DNA of 35,771 bases, taken from assembly GCA_016783555.1 (NCBI GenBank), contig JADHWH010000016.1, positions 1 to 35,771 on the forward strand, read 5' to 3'. Positions 13,175-22,300 of the stretch are shown here, in pieces. The notes beneath the pieces were generated by a model that saw nothing but the letters and a program-made list of their open reading frames with translations, was not told the origin of the DNA and searched no databases. The stretch comes from Candidatus Omnitrophota bacterium. Its GTDB lineage: Bacteria; Omnitrophota; Gorgyraeia; JABMRJ01. The translations under genes and the position numbers were made by a program. Each line of letters begins with the position of its first letter. The stretch's first letter is position 1.

Positions 13175-14003
13175 CTTTTATTCCCTTCTCAAGAACCCTG
13201 CTTACCGCGTAAAGGCCCGCAAAGGCGATGCCGAACATCATAAACCCGGAGAAATCATGGAAAAACCCCATAGCGATCTTCTCTCCGTAAAGGTCATTTA
13301 CGGTAGCGAGCATCGTGACCCTTACAATGTTCGTCAGAATCGCTATCGGCACCGATGACATAAAAAGAAGTGTCTTTCTTAAGTAAGAGACCTTTACGGC
13401 AAATGAAAAGAGCGCGCCAAGGGTCAAAAGCGATATAAGCGAACGCAGGCCGCTGCACGGCGCCTCAATGGCTACATGCGAACTGGGCATTATTATGAGA
13501 TTGCCGTCCCTGGCCGAAGGAAAACCTATCCTGTTAAGGACAAACGTCGCCGCCTCGGCCACTATCAGCTTTAGTTTGACGGTGATGTTGCTCACAAGCA
13601 CGAGAGGAAGCGGTATCATAGCCAAGAGAAATAAAAGCGGAAAGACCAGATTGCGCACCATATCTTTTCCGAAGAAGAAGAGCAGCAGTCCGTATAATAC
13701 GAATATAAATGAAAACCCGGATAAAAAGTAGAGTTTTATGGCCGCGCAGACTATATGTATAAAAAGTCCTGCCGCGATAACCGCTAAACCCCTCATATCA
13801 GTCGAAACCCTGGAAGCCTTTATAGCCCCCCTTCTCTGCCACGCGACGAATATCGACACAAACGGTATAAGAAACCCGTGCCCGTAATAAGACTCCGCCG
13901 CGAGCCACCTGTCTACCATCCACTTAAAAGTGGGGATGTAGGCTACGATTAACAACGCGAAACATATCAGAAACTTAAGTATCAGACCCTTGCTTTTTTC
14001 CAT
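13155..14003 (-). CDS. Exosortase (EpsH/Xrt family)
   Basis: 282 residues with about eight membrane spans. The family signatures are complete: YYGHGFLIPFVS near the front (39-50), the active-site block EAPCSGLRSLI with Cys183, NIVRVT with Arg228 and FFHDFSG with His249, which together give the Cys-Arg-His set proposed for transpeptidation. The enzyme is expected to cut PEP-CTERM proteins at the periplasmic face and join them to a still unknown acceptor. Its likely substrates in this window are at 2601, 3263, 8998 and 32325. The subtype cannot be fixed by eye. It sits between the membrane GT2 (overlap 22 bases) and epsI (overlap 20 bases). Confidence 0.95.
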   Translation of the reverse strand: MEKSKGLILKFLICFALLIVAYIPTFKWMVDRWLAAESYYGHGFLIPFVSIFVAWQRRGAIKASRVSTDMRGLAVIAAGLFIHIVCAAIKLYFLSGFSFIFVLYGLLLFFFGKDMVRNLVFPLLFLLAMIPLPLVLVSNITVKLKLIVAEAATFVLNRIGFPSARDGNLIIMPSSHVAIEAPCSGLRSLISLLTLGALFSFAVKVSYLRKTLLFMSSVPIAILTNIVRVTMLATVNDLYGEKIAMGFFHDFSGFMMFGIAFAGLYAVSRVLEKGIKDGEIGK

Positions 14004-15250
14004 GTCACATTCGTCCTTTTAAACAAAAAAGTTAAAAGCCCCATCAGCGCGCTGAAGTTCATAAGGCAGAAAAGGTACGGCAGGCCGAATATCTTCTTTA
14101 TGCGCCTCCTAAAGAGCGCCTCCAGAACGGCCGTCGCGTAAAATATTATCTGCGCCACAAAGACCACGCCGTAAAACGGCTCACCCAAGAGCGCCGCGTT
14201 ACTTAAAAAAAGCGCTACCATAAAAAACGGCACAAATAGGCGCAGCGCCTTATGTGATATTATCTGTAAGGCGAGCCTGCTTCTAAATGGATTTATCATC
14301 TGAGGCATCTTAAAAAATAACTGGTAATTGCCGCTCAATGTGCGGATCTTTCTTCTGTGTTCATCGCGCGGCGTCTCTCCTACCACATCATATGCCCTTG
14401 CGTCCCTATCAAATATAGCCCTATATCCTTTTTTAACTATCTGCATTGGTGTATAAATATCATCCAGTATAATATCATCCGGCAGCTCTTCAAAGAGGCT
14501 CCTCCTGCACGCGTAGATAGCGCCGGTAGCCCCTATCATAGAATGTATATCGCTCTCCTTCTCCCTTAAGTATTTTTCGTATCTCCAATACGCTCCAACC
14601 CCCCTGCCTGTTATGCTCGAGCTTCTTTTATATAAGAGCTCTCCGCTTACGCAGCCTATATTTTTATCGTTAAAATTCCACACAAGCGCTTTGAGGGCAT
14701 TCTCCTCCATCTCTTGCCTTGCGTCCGTAAAGAAGAGTATCTCGCTTTTAGCGGCCTCTACGAGCCTATTTATTATAAACGGCTTTCCCCGCCGCTCCTC
14801 GACGTAGATAGTCTTTATTCCTTTATCGCGGTAACGGCCTATAATCTCATTGGTCCTGTCTGTCGAACCGTCAGAACCGATGAGTATCTCTAACTTATCT
14901 TTCGGATAGTCTACCTTCAGGCAGTTCTCTATCTTCTCTTCTATAATACCCTCTTCATTAAAGACCGACATTATCATGCTTACAAACGGAAGCTCATCTT
15001 TCTCTGCCACTGCGAGTGAGCCTCCTCCTTCCCTCATTAGGAGCCACCTATCTTCGTCATTGCGAAAAGAAGCCAACCGCTCTATTCTGTCATTGCGAGT
15101 CACGTTGGACATTTTACGTCTAACGCGGCGAGGAAGCGGAAAGCGTCGACGAAGCAATCTCATACATCCCGCCAGAACGCTTATCGCCGCAGGATACCCC
15201 ACATACGTGTAAAATATAACCGCGAATGACACCCAAAACAATATCTTCAC
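13982..15250 (-). CDS. Membrane-integrated family 2 glycosyltransferase carrying a repeat-derived insertion
   Basis: 422 residues from GTG 15250. An N-terminal span (2-28) is followed by a basic stretch (30-68), the GT2 catalytic domain (about 88-320) and two to three C-terminal spans. Catalytic signatures are SVFNEE (95-100), SDGSTD (126-131), TDARQ as the metal-binding DxD-type site, DDIYTPM and RRKIRTLSGNYQLFF. Such enzymes add a sugar to a lipid-linked or growing glycan at the cytoplasmic face. Residues 30-68 (MRLLRRRFPLPRR, then SNVTRNDRIERLASFRND) come from a palindromic genomic repeat and sit between the first span and the catalytic domain, where related proteins have a short linker. 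The Shine-Dalgarno AGGAGG is 9 bases before the GTG and belongs to the repeat at 15250-15263. Confidence 0.9.
   Translation of the reverse strand: MKILFWVSFAVIFYTYVGYPAAISVLAGCMRLLRRRFPLPRRVRRKMSNVTRNDRIERLASFRNDEDRWLLMREGGGSLAVAEKDELPFVSMIMSVFNEEGIIEEKIENCLKVDYPKDKLEILIGSDGSTDRTNEIIGRYRDKGIKTIYVEERRGKPFIINRLVEAAKSEILFFTDARQEMEENALKALVWNFNDKNIGCVSGELLYKRSSSITGRGVGAYWRYEKYLREKESDIHSMIGATGAIYACRRSLFEELPDDIILDDIYTPMQIVKKGYRAIFDRDARAYDVVGETPRDEHRRKIRTLSGNYQLFFKMPQMINPFRSRLALQIISHKALRLFVPFFMVALFLSNAALLGEPFYGVVFVAQIIFYATAVLEALFRRRIKKIFGLPYLFCLMNFSALMGLLTFLFKRTNVTWKKARV
15056..15161. repeat. GTCATTGCGA...GAAGCAATCTC repeat inside the GT2 coding sequence
   Basis: GTCATTGCGA occurs at 15056-15065 and again at 15089-15098, and CGACGAAGCAATCTC ends the element at 15147-15161. 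The same two end sequences bracket the intergenic copy at 15400-15447. Similar TTGCGAG/GCAATCTC repeats are widespread dispersed elements in bacteria (general knowledge). Here it is translated in frame. Confidence 0.7.
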
Positions 15251-15365
15251 CCCGTTAGACCTCCTATCTATTAGAGCTCGTGAGTTTTACTTCCTGCTAG
15301 AGGTCTAACGGGGATCACCCCGTTAGACCTCCAATTGCCCCGTTAGATATTTAGGTCTAACGGGG
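15250..15365. repeat. Cluster of CCCCGTTAGACCTC palindromic repeats
   Basis: The unit CCCCGTTAGACCTC occurs at 15250-15263, inverted at 15300-15313, forward again at 15318-15331, and as a shorter hairpin pair at 15338-15348 and 15353-15365. The middle pair forms a perfect 14-bp stem with a 4-base loop. Together they can fold into two or three hairpins between the deacetylase and GT2 genes. They look like short palindromic mobile repeats, not CRISPR. Confidence 0.85.
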
Positions 15366-15399
15366 TTCATCTCAATATTATTCTTTCATGCCCCCAACC

Positions 15400-15447
15400 G
15401 TCATTGCGAGGAGGCCTTGTTTGCATACTGGCCGACGAAGCAATCTC
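15400..15447. repeat. Intergenic copy of the TTGCGAG/GCAATCTC repeat
   Basis: The stretch begins GTCATTGCGAG (15400-15410) and ends CGACGAAGCAATCTC (15433-15447). It is the compact form of the element seen inside the GT2 gene at 15056-15161. No promoter is evident in the rest of the gap 15251-15472. Confidence 0.75.
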
Positions 15448-15472
15448 AAAACACGCAATTGGGTTTTTCTTT

Positions 15473-16189
15473 CTATTTCCCATTAAGCACCGACGTCCTC
15501 ACCTTATCATACACCCTTGTCCCTAATATCTTTTTTGCTGTATCTATGATCGCCCTCTCACCTTTGTCTACTAGAGGTATCTTATTATTGACCACCTTAT
15601 CAAAATAGTCGATATCCCAATCCCCCTTTACGGCGATCCTGCCGTATCTAAAGATGCCCCTATCCTTCGGGTCAGACGTAAAGACAATCCTATACCCCGC
15701 CTCAAGCGCCCTATTTATCACCCTCTTATTATAAAACCCGCGGGGAATAGAGAAGTAGCTGATATTATGCCCAAGATTATCCTCCAGCATATTCTTTGAT
15801 TCCCTAAGCTCATAATCAAGCTCGCCATTCCTAAGCGGCGTCAATATGCGGTGCGTCATGCCGTGCGAACCGATTGTCATGCCCGCATCCCGCATCTCTC
15901 TTACCTCGGCCCACGTCATATAACCGGGAGTCCCTATCTTAGAAGGGATAATAAAAAAGTACGCTTTAATGCCCGTCTTCTGAAGAATAGGCAAAGCGAC
16001 AGTATAGTTATCCTCATAACCGTCATCAAACGTAATAACACTGCCGGGCTTCTGGAAGAAGAGATACCCTATCTGCTCCTTGAATCTCTCTTCAGAAACA
16101 GAGTATAATTCCGCCCCGGCCTCGTCTTGCGGCCGCTGGCCGATCGAATGATACATCAATATAGGCTCCGGCTTAAATATTTTAGGCAT
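15473..16189 (-). CDS. Polysaccharide deacetylase (NodB/CE4 type), soluble
   Basis: 238 residues from ATG 16189. The open frame reaches back to 16228, but that part overlaps the previous gene; 16189 lies 4 bases after its stop, and the protein then begins MPKIFKPEPILMYHSIG, a usual CE4 opening. Motif 1 is TFDDGYEDN (53-61, catalytic base and metal Asp), motif 2 is SHGMTH with His109 and His113 as metal ligands, and RGFYN is motif 3. The family removes N-acetyl (or O-acetyl) groups from polysaccharides. No signal peptide is visible, which is odd for an EPS deacetylase and suggests action on lipid-linked intermediates in the cytoplasm or a different substrate. A second deacetylase lies at 23849-24736. 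Confidence 0.88.
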   Translation of the reverse strand: MPKIFKPEPILMYHSIGQRPQDEAGAELYSVSEERFKEQIGYLFFQKPGSVITFDDGYEDNYTVALPILQKTGIKAYFFIIPSKIGTPGYMTWAEVREMRDAGMTIGSHGMTHRILTPLRNGELDYELRESKNMLEDNLGHNISYFSIPRGFYNKRVINRALEAGYRIVFTSDPKDRGIFRYGRIAVKGDWDIDYFDKVVNNKIPLVDKGERAIIDTAKKILGTRVYDKVRTSVLNGK

Positions 16190-16193
16190 AATT

Positions 16194-19100
16194 TTAACTT
16201 CCCCCTTCCGCCAACGCTTCAAACGCAAAAGGGACCTTATAGAGATACTCCATTGGCCTTGAATAATAGCCCTTTTGGTAAATCATGCCGTCCCACAAGG
16301 GGTCGCCGTTTCTATTCTGATGGCCAATAGTAAAGTCCAGTCTTTTTCTTATGTTCTCTAAATACTTAGTATCGCCAGTCAACCAATAACAATAGGCCGA
16401 GCTGTCAAAATAAGCAGCATAACCTTCTGTCTCAATCACAAAATCCGTGCCGTCAATAATACAAGAGGCTATGGCCTTGTTTCCTGTAAGCTGGTGATAA
16501 GCAATAAGAGCGGGCAGGGTATAATCTTCCATAAAACTCTTGCAAGGTTTGCCTTCCCATTGCCTCTTTACCGGATTATAACTTTCAGCCCAGGCGCCAT
16601 TGCCCTTCTGGCCTATATAAAAAAGCTCAGCCCATTTGTCAGCCGCTTTCTTGTAACGACTTTCCTGCGTAATCTCATACAAAAGCAGATCCCCCCAAAA
16701 TACATTCGCAATTGTCCTTTGCGGAGAAATATCAGGATGGCCATAATAGGTCATGGGTTCACTTAAGAAAAATTGTCCGATTTCTTCTATGACATCCTTT
16801 GCGCGCAGATCGCCTGTTACGTAGTAATAAAGCGCGAGTCCATAAACATTTGTGTGCGAGGCCTCCTCATTTCTGCCGCCCCAGTGGTCCCCATTATGCC
16901 TATGCATAGAACCTATGCGGCTGTAGTCATCAGGAATCCTTTTCTTTAACCGCCGGTCATTTGCCACAGTATTATAATGGCACGTGTCTATATCCATCAT
17001 GTGCCTGGAAAGATTACCTCCGAAATAGAAATATTTGTAATCGCCGGTTCTTAAAAACTGCACCAAAGCGCCGGTATGCGTCCCTACCGCCTCGCAATTA
17101 AACCAGCCCCATCTTCCTTCAGGATGCCAGCCCCAGTCGCTGTATGATTTGTCATACCCGTCTTTTCTGTACCAACTTAGCGTGTCTCCAAAATCTATCA
17201 TGCCATACCAGTCAAAAGCGTCACACTGCCGTAGTGACCAGTTAAATATTCGCTCTAAAAATTCTTCAGCCGGTTTTATCCTGTTATCATACTCCCTGAC
17301 CTTACCTAAGACCTTGGTTGCCGCAGTCCATTTTGGATGAGGCGTTACAAAGATATCAGCGGCAAGTGTAATAACGGCGTCTTTCGCATCTGAGTTACTG
17401 AAATCTCCATTATGAAAATGATAAAAAAGTTCATGTGTCTTGGCTATCCCAAAAGCGCTGCCTCTTGCTACGGCATTTGGCCCCTCTGCCGCCTGCGTTG
17501 TCTTAAAATCGAGCTCCCCCGCCTCTTTTGGCCAGATATATGTTATTAATTGGCGGGCCTCTTTATCTATGCTGAACATCTTGGGAAACTGCTGCCAGAA
17601 GTTCTTTATGCCCAAAGAAACTCCTTCATTGGTTCCGCTTATATCAACCCAACCTTGCATCCTGCCGCCTTCGTGGACGCTGCGGTTGTCCTCTTTCACG
17701 GAGTATCTCTTAGAGCCAGACTGATATAGGTCTACCGTCTTTTTTAAGTCTGACTGCATGAGCTTGTCATCTGCGACAAACGAAACCTGCCAGGGTCCTT
17801 TCACATCTATAGGAGTAGTTATATAAATAGCATCTATTGTCTCATTCTTAGGTAATCTTTTACCTTTATACAAGTAGTGATACTTATTCTCGGGATAACC
17901 CGTATAGACAAATGTATGCTGCATCTTAATAGAGCTTGAGCCTTCTTTAGCATATATGCGCACTATAAACTGACAAAATTTCTTTCCGCGTTTTGAGGTA
18001 AACCAGCCTTTGGCCTTCAAAGATATTTTAAGAGGGCCTTCTTCTTCAATTTTAAGTTCATAATTAGGATCCAGTGAACTAAAATACTCTCTGCCTCTAT
18101 GGACGAGCACCATATCTCCCTTTTCGGAGATAATTTCGCCTCTGTCGAATTTTCCATCTCTGTTTTTATCCATCCAGATTTTTTCAAACGGGTAAAAATT
18201 CTTTTTATTTACTATAAAACGCATGGGGCCTGTGTTTACTATTACCTCTGAGCGGCTCTCTTTGACCGTAAGGCGCGAGTTCTGTTTTCTCTTCTTTGTC
18301 TCTTCTTTGTATTTAAACCAGTAAAGAGGCCTGTCCGTGGCATCAACGGTGGTCTTCATATCTATTAATGCCCATTTAATACTTTTGTCCGGCCATCTTG
18401 AAAGAACCCTCGCTTGAAAAGGTATTTCATTGCCGGCCCTGTCCAGCAATATCGCATTGTCTAAATTTTTAAGCTCGCCAAAGCCAAAAGGCACCCCTCC
18501 GCTGAAGGTAAAGTCTTTGAATTGAACGGGCAGATAATTATTAATAATTATAGGTGCGCCTTTATTCCATTTGGTCTTGTCAAAAGCGAAATAATCGCCG
18601 GTTTTATATATAACTTCGCCTTTTTTTGGCAGAAATTCATCTTTTGTAATATCTATACCGCGTTTACCCATGCTCGCCTGCGGAAGAAGCCGGAGGTTAT
18701 CAAGATAAAATTCTTTTTCAGACTCATTATTCCAGATAAAAAGATTGAATTGATCGATTTTAGCGACATTAATCTTATCCCATAAACCCCTTATATCGAT
18801 CTCAATCGTATTGTTTCTATTCGGCTTTAAGTAAATATCGTGTTTGACCTTATATTCCTTTATGTCCTTTATCTGGAGTATCATCCGTTCGCTTGCGTTC
18901 GAAGGATTAAATATATCAAAGGCAAGCAGTTCATACTGCGCCCAGTTCCGCAGCCTTCTGTTTTTATCAAAGTAGTTTTCAATCCTCGCCGATGCCGCGC
19001 CTTTCAAAGGCTTATATATAAGCCTGAGAGAGCTCTTGCCTTCAGTAACATGGTCGCGCGAAAGGTGCGCTTCGACGGCCTTAAAATCCCACTTTTCGAT

Positions 19101-19301
19101 CTCTCTCTTGCTTTCAAAATCCGATATTATTAAGGGTCTTTTCGCCTTGGGAATATTGGCAATGTATCTTTGCTTAAGCTTCTGCTTTATCTTGACAATA
19201 ATAGGCATGCCCTTCTTTACCACAACAGCGCTGCTGCCTACAAATAGGATGCCGCATATAAAGCCAATCAGCAGTATTACAAGAATCTCTTTTCTTTTCA
19301 T
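16194..19301 (-). CDS. Membrane-anchored YetA/exo-rhamnogalacturonan-lyase-like protein with an N-terminal carbohydrate-binding domain
   Basis: 1035 residues. An N-terminal anchor (5-27) places the rest outside the inner membrane. Residues about 56-207 form a jelly-roll domain of galactose-binding type (ISDFE, VTEGKSSLRLIY, YELLAFDIFNPS, FYLDNLRLLP). From about 235 the chain follows the three-part PcRGLX/YetA plan: a RIFT-barrel part with PFGFGEL and SRWPDKSIKWALID (301-314), a central beta-sandwich, and from about 640 an alpha/alpha toroid (WYGMIDFGDTLSWY, HPEGRWGWFNCE, HMMDIDTCHYN, GSMHRHNGDHWGG). Known members act on rhamnogalacturonan-type uronic-acid glycans. Inside an EPS operon it probably trims or degrades the polymer made here. 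The family assignment is from motif reading. It overlaps the triple-GT gene by 4 bases (ATGA). Confidence 0.78.
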   Translation of the reverse strand: MKRKEILVILLIGFICGILFVGSSAVVVKKGMPIIVKIKQKLKQRYIANIPKAKRPLIISDFESKREIEKWDFKAVEAHLSRDHVTEGKSSLRLIYKPLKGAASARIENYFDKNRRLRNWAQYELLAFDIFNPSNASERMILQIKDIKEYKVKHDIYLKPNRNNTIEIDIRGLWDKINVAKIDQFNLFIWNNESEKEFYLDNLRLLPQASMGKRGIDITKDEFLPKKGEVIYKTGDYFAFDKTKWNKGAPIIINNYLPVQFKDFTFSGGVPFGFGELKNLDNAILLDRAGNEIPFQARVLSRWPDKSIKWALIDMKTTVDATDRPLYWFKYKEETKKRKQNSRLTVKESRSEVIVNTGPMRFIVNKKNFYPFEKIWMDKNRDGKFDRGEIISEKGDMVLVHRGREYFSSLDPNYELKIEEEGPLKISLKAKGWFTSKRGKKFCQFIVRIYAKEGSSSIKMQHTFVYTGYPENKYHYLYKGKRLPKNETIDAIYITTPIDVKGPWQVSFVADDKLMQSDLKKTVDLYQSGSKRYSVKEDNRSVHEGGRMQGWVDISGTNEGVSLGIKNFWQQFPKMFSIDKEARQLITYIWPKEAGELDFKTTQAAEGPNAVARGSAFGIAKTHELFYHFHNGDFSNSDAKDAVITLAADIFVTPHPKWTAATKVLGKVREYDNRIKPAEEFLERIFNWSLRQCDAFDWYGMIDFGDTLSWYRKDGYDKSYSDWGWHPEGRWGWFNCEAVGTHTGALVQFLRTGDYKYFYFGGNLSRHMMDIDTCHYNTVANDRRLKKRIPDDYSRIGSMHRHNGDHWGGRNEEASHTNVYGLALYYYVTGDLRAKDVIEEIGQFFLSEPMTYYGHPDISPQRTIANVFWGDLLLYEITQESRYKKAADKWAELFYIGQKGNGAWAESYNPVKRQWEGKPCKSFMEDYTLPALIAYHQLTGNKAIASCIIDGTDFVIETEGYAAYFDSSAYCYWLTGDTKYLENIRKRLDFTIGHQNRNGDPLWDGMIYQKGYYSRPMEYLYKVPFAFEALAEGGS

Positions 19302-22300
19302 AACAGCCCTTTGCCCAAAATCTCTTCATAGACGTTTTCATGCGTCTTTATCATGCTATCTACCGTAAAACGTGACTTAAATAACTTCTTTGCCCTATTA
19401 CCCATCGCTGTTAATATCTTCTTATCGCTTACAGCCTTTAGTATAGCTCTCCCCAGCGCCTCAGGGGCTTCCGAAGGCACAAGAAAACCCGTCTTGCCGT
19501 TTATAACACACTCTGAATTCCCTCCAACATCAGTCGCTATGACCGGCACGCCCATTGACATTGCCTCCAGTATTGTGAGTGATAAACCTTCTCTCTTTGA
19601 CGGCACAACCAAAATGTCTATCGCGTTTAGAATATTGCCGATGTCACTGCGCACGCCCAGAAATTTAACAGTTCCTGACAGGCCTAGATTATCACGCATG
19701 CGTACAAGGTCTTCTCTTTCCGGACCGTCTCCCACAATTACAGTCTCAACACCGTCTTTTATTTTAGATAATGCCTTCAGAAGATTCTGAAAATTCTTGG
19801 GGGCCGCCAGCCTGCCTACAGCGCCTATCAGAAACGAGTCCATGCTAATCCCAAGGCTGTCTCTTACTTCTTTTCTGGTGTTTGTAATTCTAAGCCTGGA
19901 GGTATCTACCCCGTTGTTACATACGAAACTCATCTTCTCCGGTATGTGGATTTTCTCTTTATAAAACTCTAGCACCTTTTCGGTGACAAATATTGCCTTC
20001 TTGGTAAGTGGAAGAAGCGCTCTGTCAATAAGGAAGTGATATGCCCTCTTCCATTCTTCCGTGCTGTGTTCTGTAATAATTACAAACTTTTTAGACGCGA
20101 AGAAACCTGCCAACCTGCCCCACAGATTGGATGTAAACATATGGGTGTGGATCATATCAAAATCATATCTTCGCATTATGGATATAAGCCGCAAAAGCGC
20201 TAATGGGTCAACCTTTGTTTTTTTGTCAAGGTGCAGAACCGGTATTCCTATACTTGTAAGTTCGCATGAAAGGCTGCCGGGTTTGTTAATACAGCATACA
20301 TAAGGTTCAAAGTGTTTTCTGTTTATGTTTCTGGCAAGATCAATAACAACTCTCTCAGCGCCGCCCGGTTCTAGCGACCATATAAGATAGAGTATTTTTA
20401 TCCGCCTTTCAGCCGCATTTGACTCAAATATATTAACAAGTTTCCCTGCGTTTATGCTTAAATCGAAATTTCTTCTTATATAATCTTTGGCTTGCCTTCC
20501 AAGCCTTTTCCTAATTTCTGTATTTTTGATTAACCTCTCTATTGCCTTATTGAGCGCCTCGGGATTGCGCTCAGGCACAACAAGGCCGGTCTTATTATTT
20601 ACAAGCACTTCCGGAAGACCTGAAACATCTGTCCCGATTACGGGAAGCCCCATCGCCATCGCCTCTAATATCACATTAGGTATACCGTCTCTATCATTAT
20701 TCGCGGCAATAACTGACGGCGCTATGAATATGTCGGCCTCTCTATAAAGCCTCTTTATCTCATCCAGGCCTCTTAACCCCAAAAACTCTATCCTCTCTTC
20801 AAGCGCCAGGCTTCTCACGCGCAGCTTAAGCCTACCCCCGAGAGGACCCTCTCCTACTATGCGCAGTTTAAACTCGTATCCTTTGTTTCTAAGCTTGGCG
20901 CAGGCCTCTATAAGATATTCAAACCCCTTCTGCTCAACCAGCCTCCCTATCACAAGCAGTTCTATATTCCCTCTCCCCCGAAGGGGGAGAGGGATAGGGT
21001 GAGGGGCATTAAACCACTCATCCTCCAACCCATGATAATTCCTATAAATCTTACCGGCGCAACCCTCACCCGCCAACTCCGCCAAATATCTCCTGTTATA
21101 CTCCGTGCACGTCACAACAAATCCGGCCTTTTCAATCTTCTCCTTAAGTCCATATTGTGATACAAATATATCCCACGCGTGTGCAGTAAAACTGAAGGGA
21201 ATACCTGTTAATTTCGAGATGATAACCGCCGAGGTAGTCGGCATTGTGGCCCAGTGGCTGTGTATATGACTTATCTTCTCTTTCTTAATAATCCCCGCGA
21301 AATAGAAACATTCGGATAAAACATATAACGCTTTTAAAAACTCTTTGGGCGCTTTATAATATGTCCTTATTAAATATACAAGAGCTGACAGGACCCTAAA
21401 AGGATTAAATATAAAGCCCAGCCTCCCGTATATAGTTTCTTCCATAAGCTCTTTTGCCTCCGGATGGACAACCTTATCCCTGCACAGCTTTAACGAGAAT
21501 ATCCTAAATTTCATCCCCACATCTTTCATCGCCTTAAACTCCCGCAGTATAAAAGTCTCGTGTGTCTCCGGAAATTGTGAAAGGATAAAGCCGATTTTAG
21601 GGCTTAGAAGTTCGTTGTATAAACTTTTAACCCTGTCAACCATGCTCGTGAAATTGAACTTCTCCTGAACAAGTTTCCTTGCATTACAGCCCATATAAGC
21701 GGCGAGTTCTTTATCCTCAAGCAGTTTTATAATCGCTTCTGCCATCTTATGCGGTGATTTTGGCGTCACCAAATAGCCTGTCTGGCCATCGATGATTGTC
21801 TCTAAATTACCGTCAACAGCTGTCGCCACAACAGGCACCCCTGCAGCCATCGACTCCAGAATCGAATTTGACATCCCCTCTGAATAAGATGCGTTTACCG
21901 AAACGTCCATCAGCGACAGTAATTCCCGCACGTCCTTCCTCTTTCCAAGAAATATAACCCTCTCTTTTAACTGTCGGCTTTGTGACGTTATGGCTTTGTA
22001 AGTTTGAAGTAGCGGTCCATCGCCTATTAATAGGAATTTCACATTCGGAATCTCTTTCAGGATCAACCGCGCTGCTTCTACAAAATCTTTATGTCCTTTT
22101 ATCCAGCTAAAATTAGCCACCATCCCAACTACAGATTCATGCTCTTTTATCCCCATAGACTCTCTAAGAAGCGACTTGTTGACATACAAGCAGGATAATT
22201 TATTCACATCAATTCCGTTATAGATTGTCACTAGCCTATCATCTGAAACCCCTTCTTTTTTCCTGGTAACTTCGCGAACGGCATTGCTCACGCATACAAT

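Noticed and set aside
15250-15365. CRISPR array
   Set aside because: Units are only 13-14 bases, alternate in orientation, and have irregular short spacers; no cas genes are nearby.
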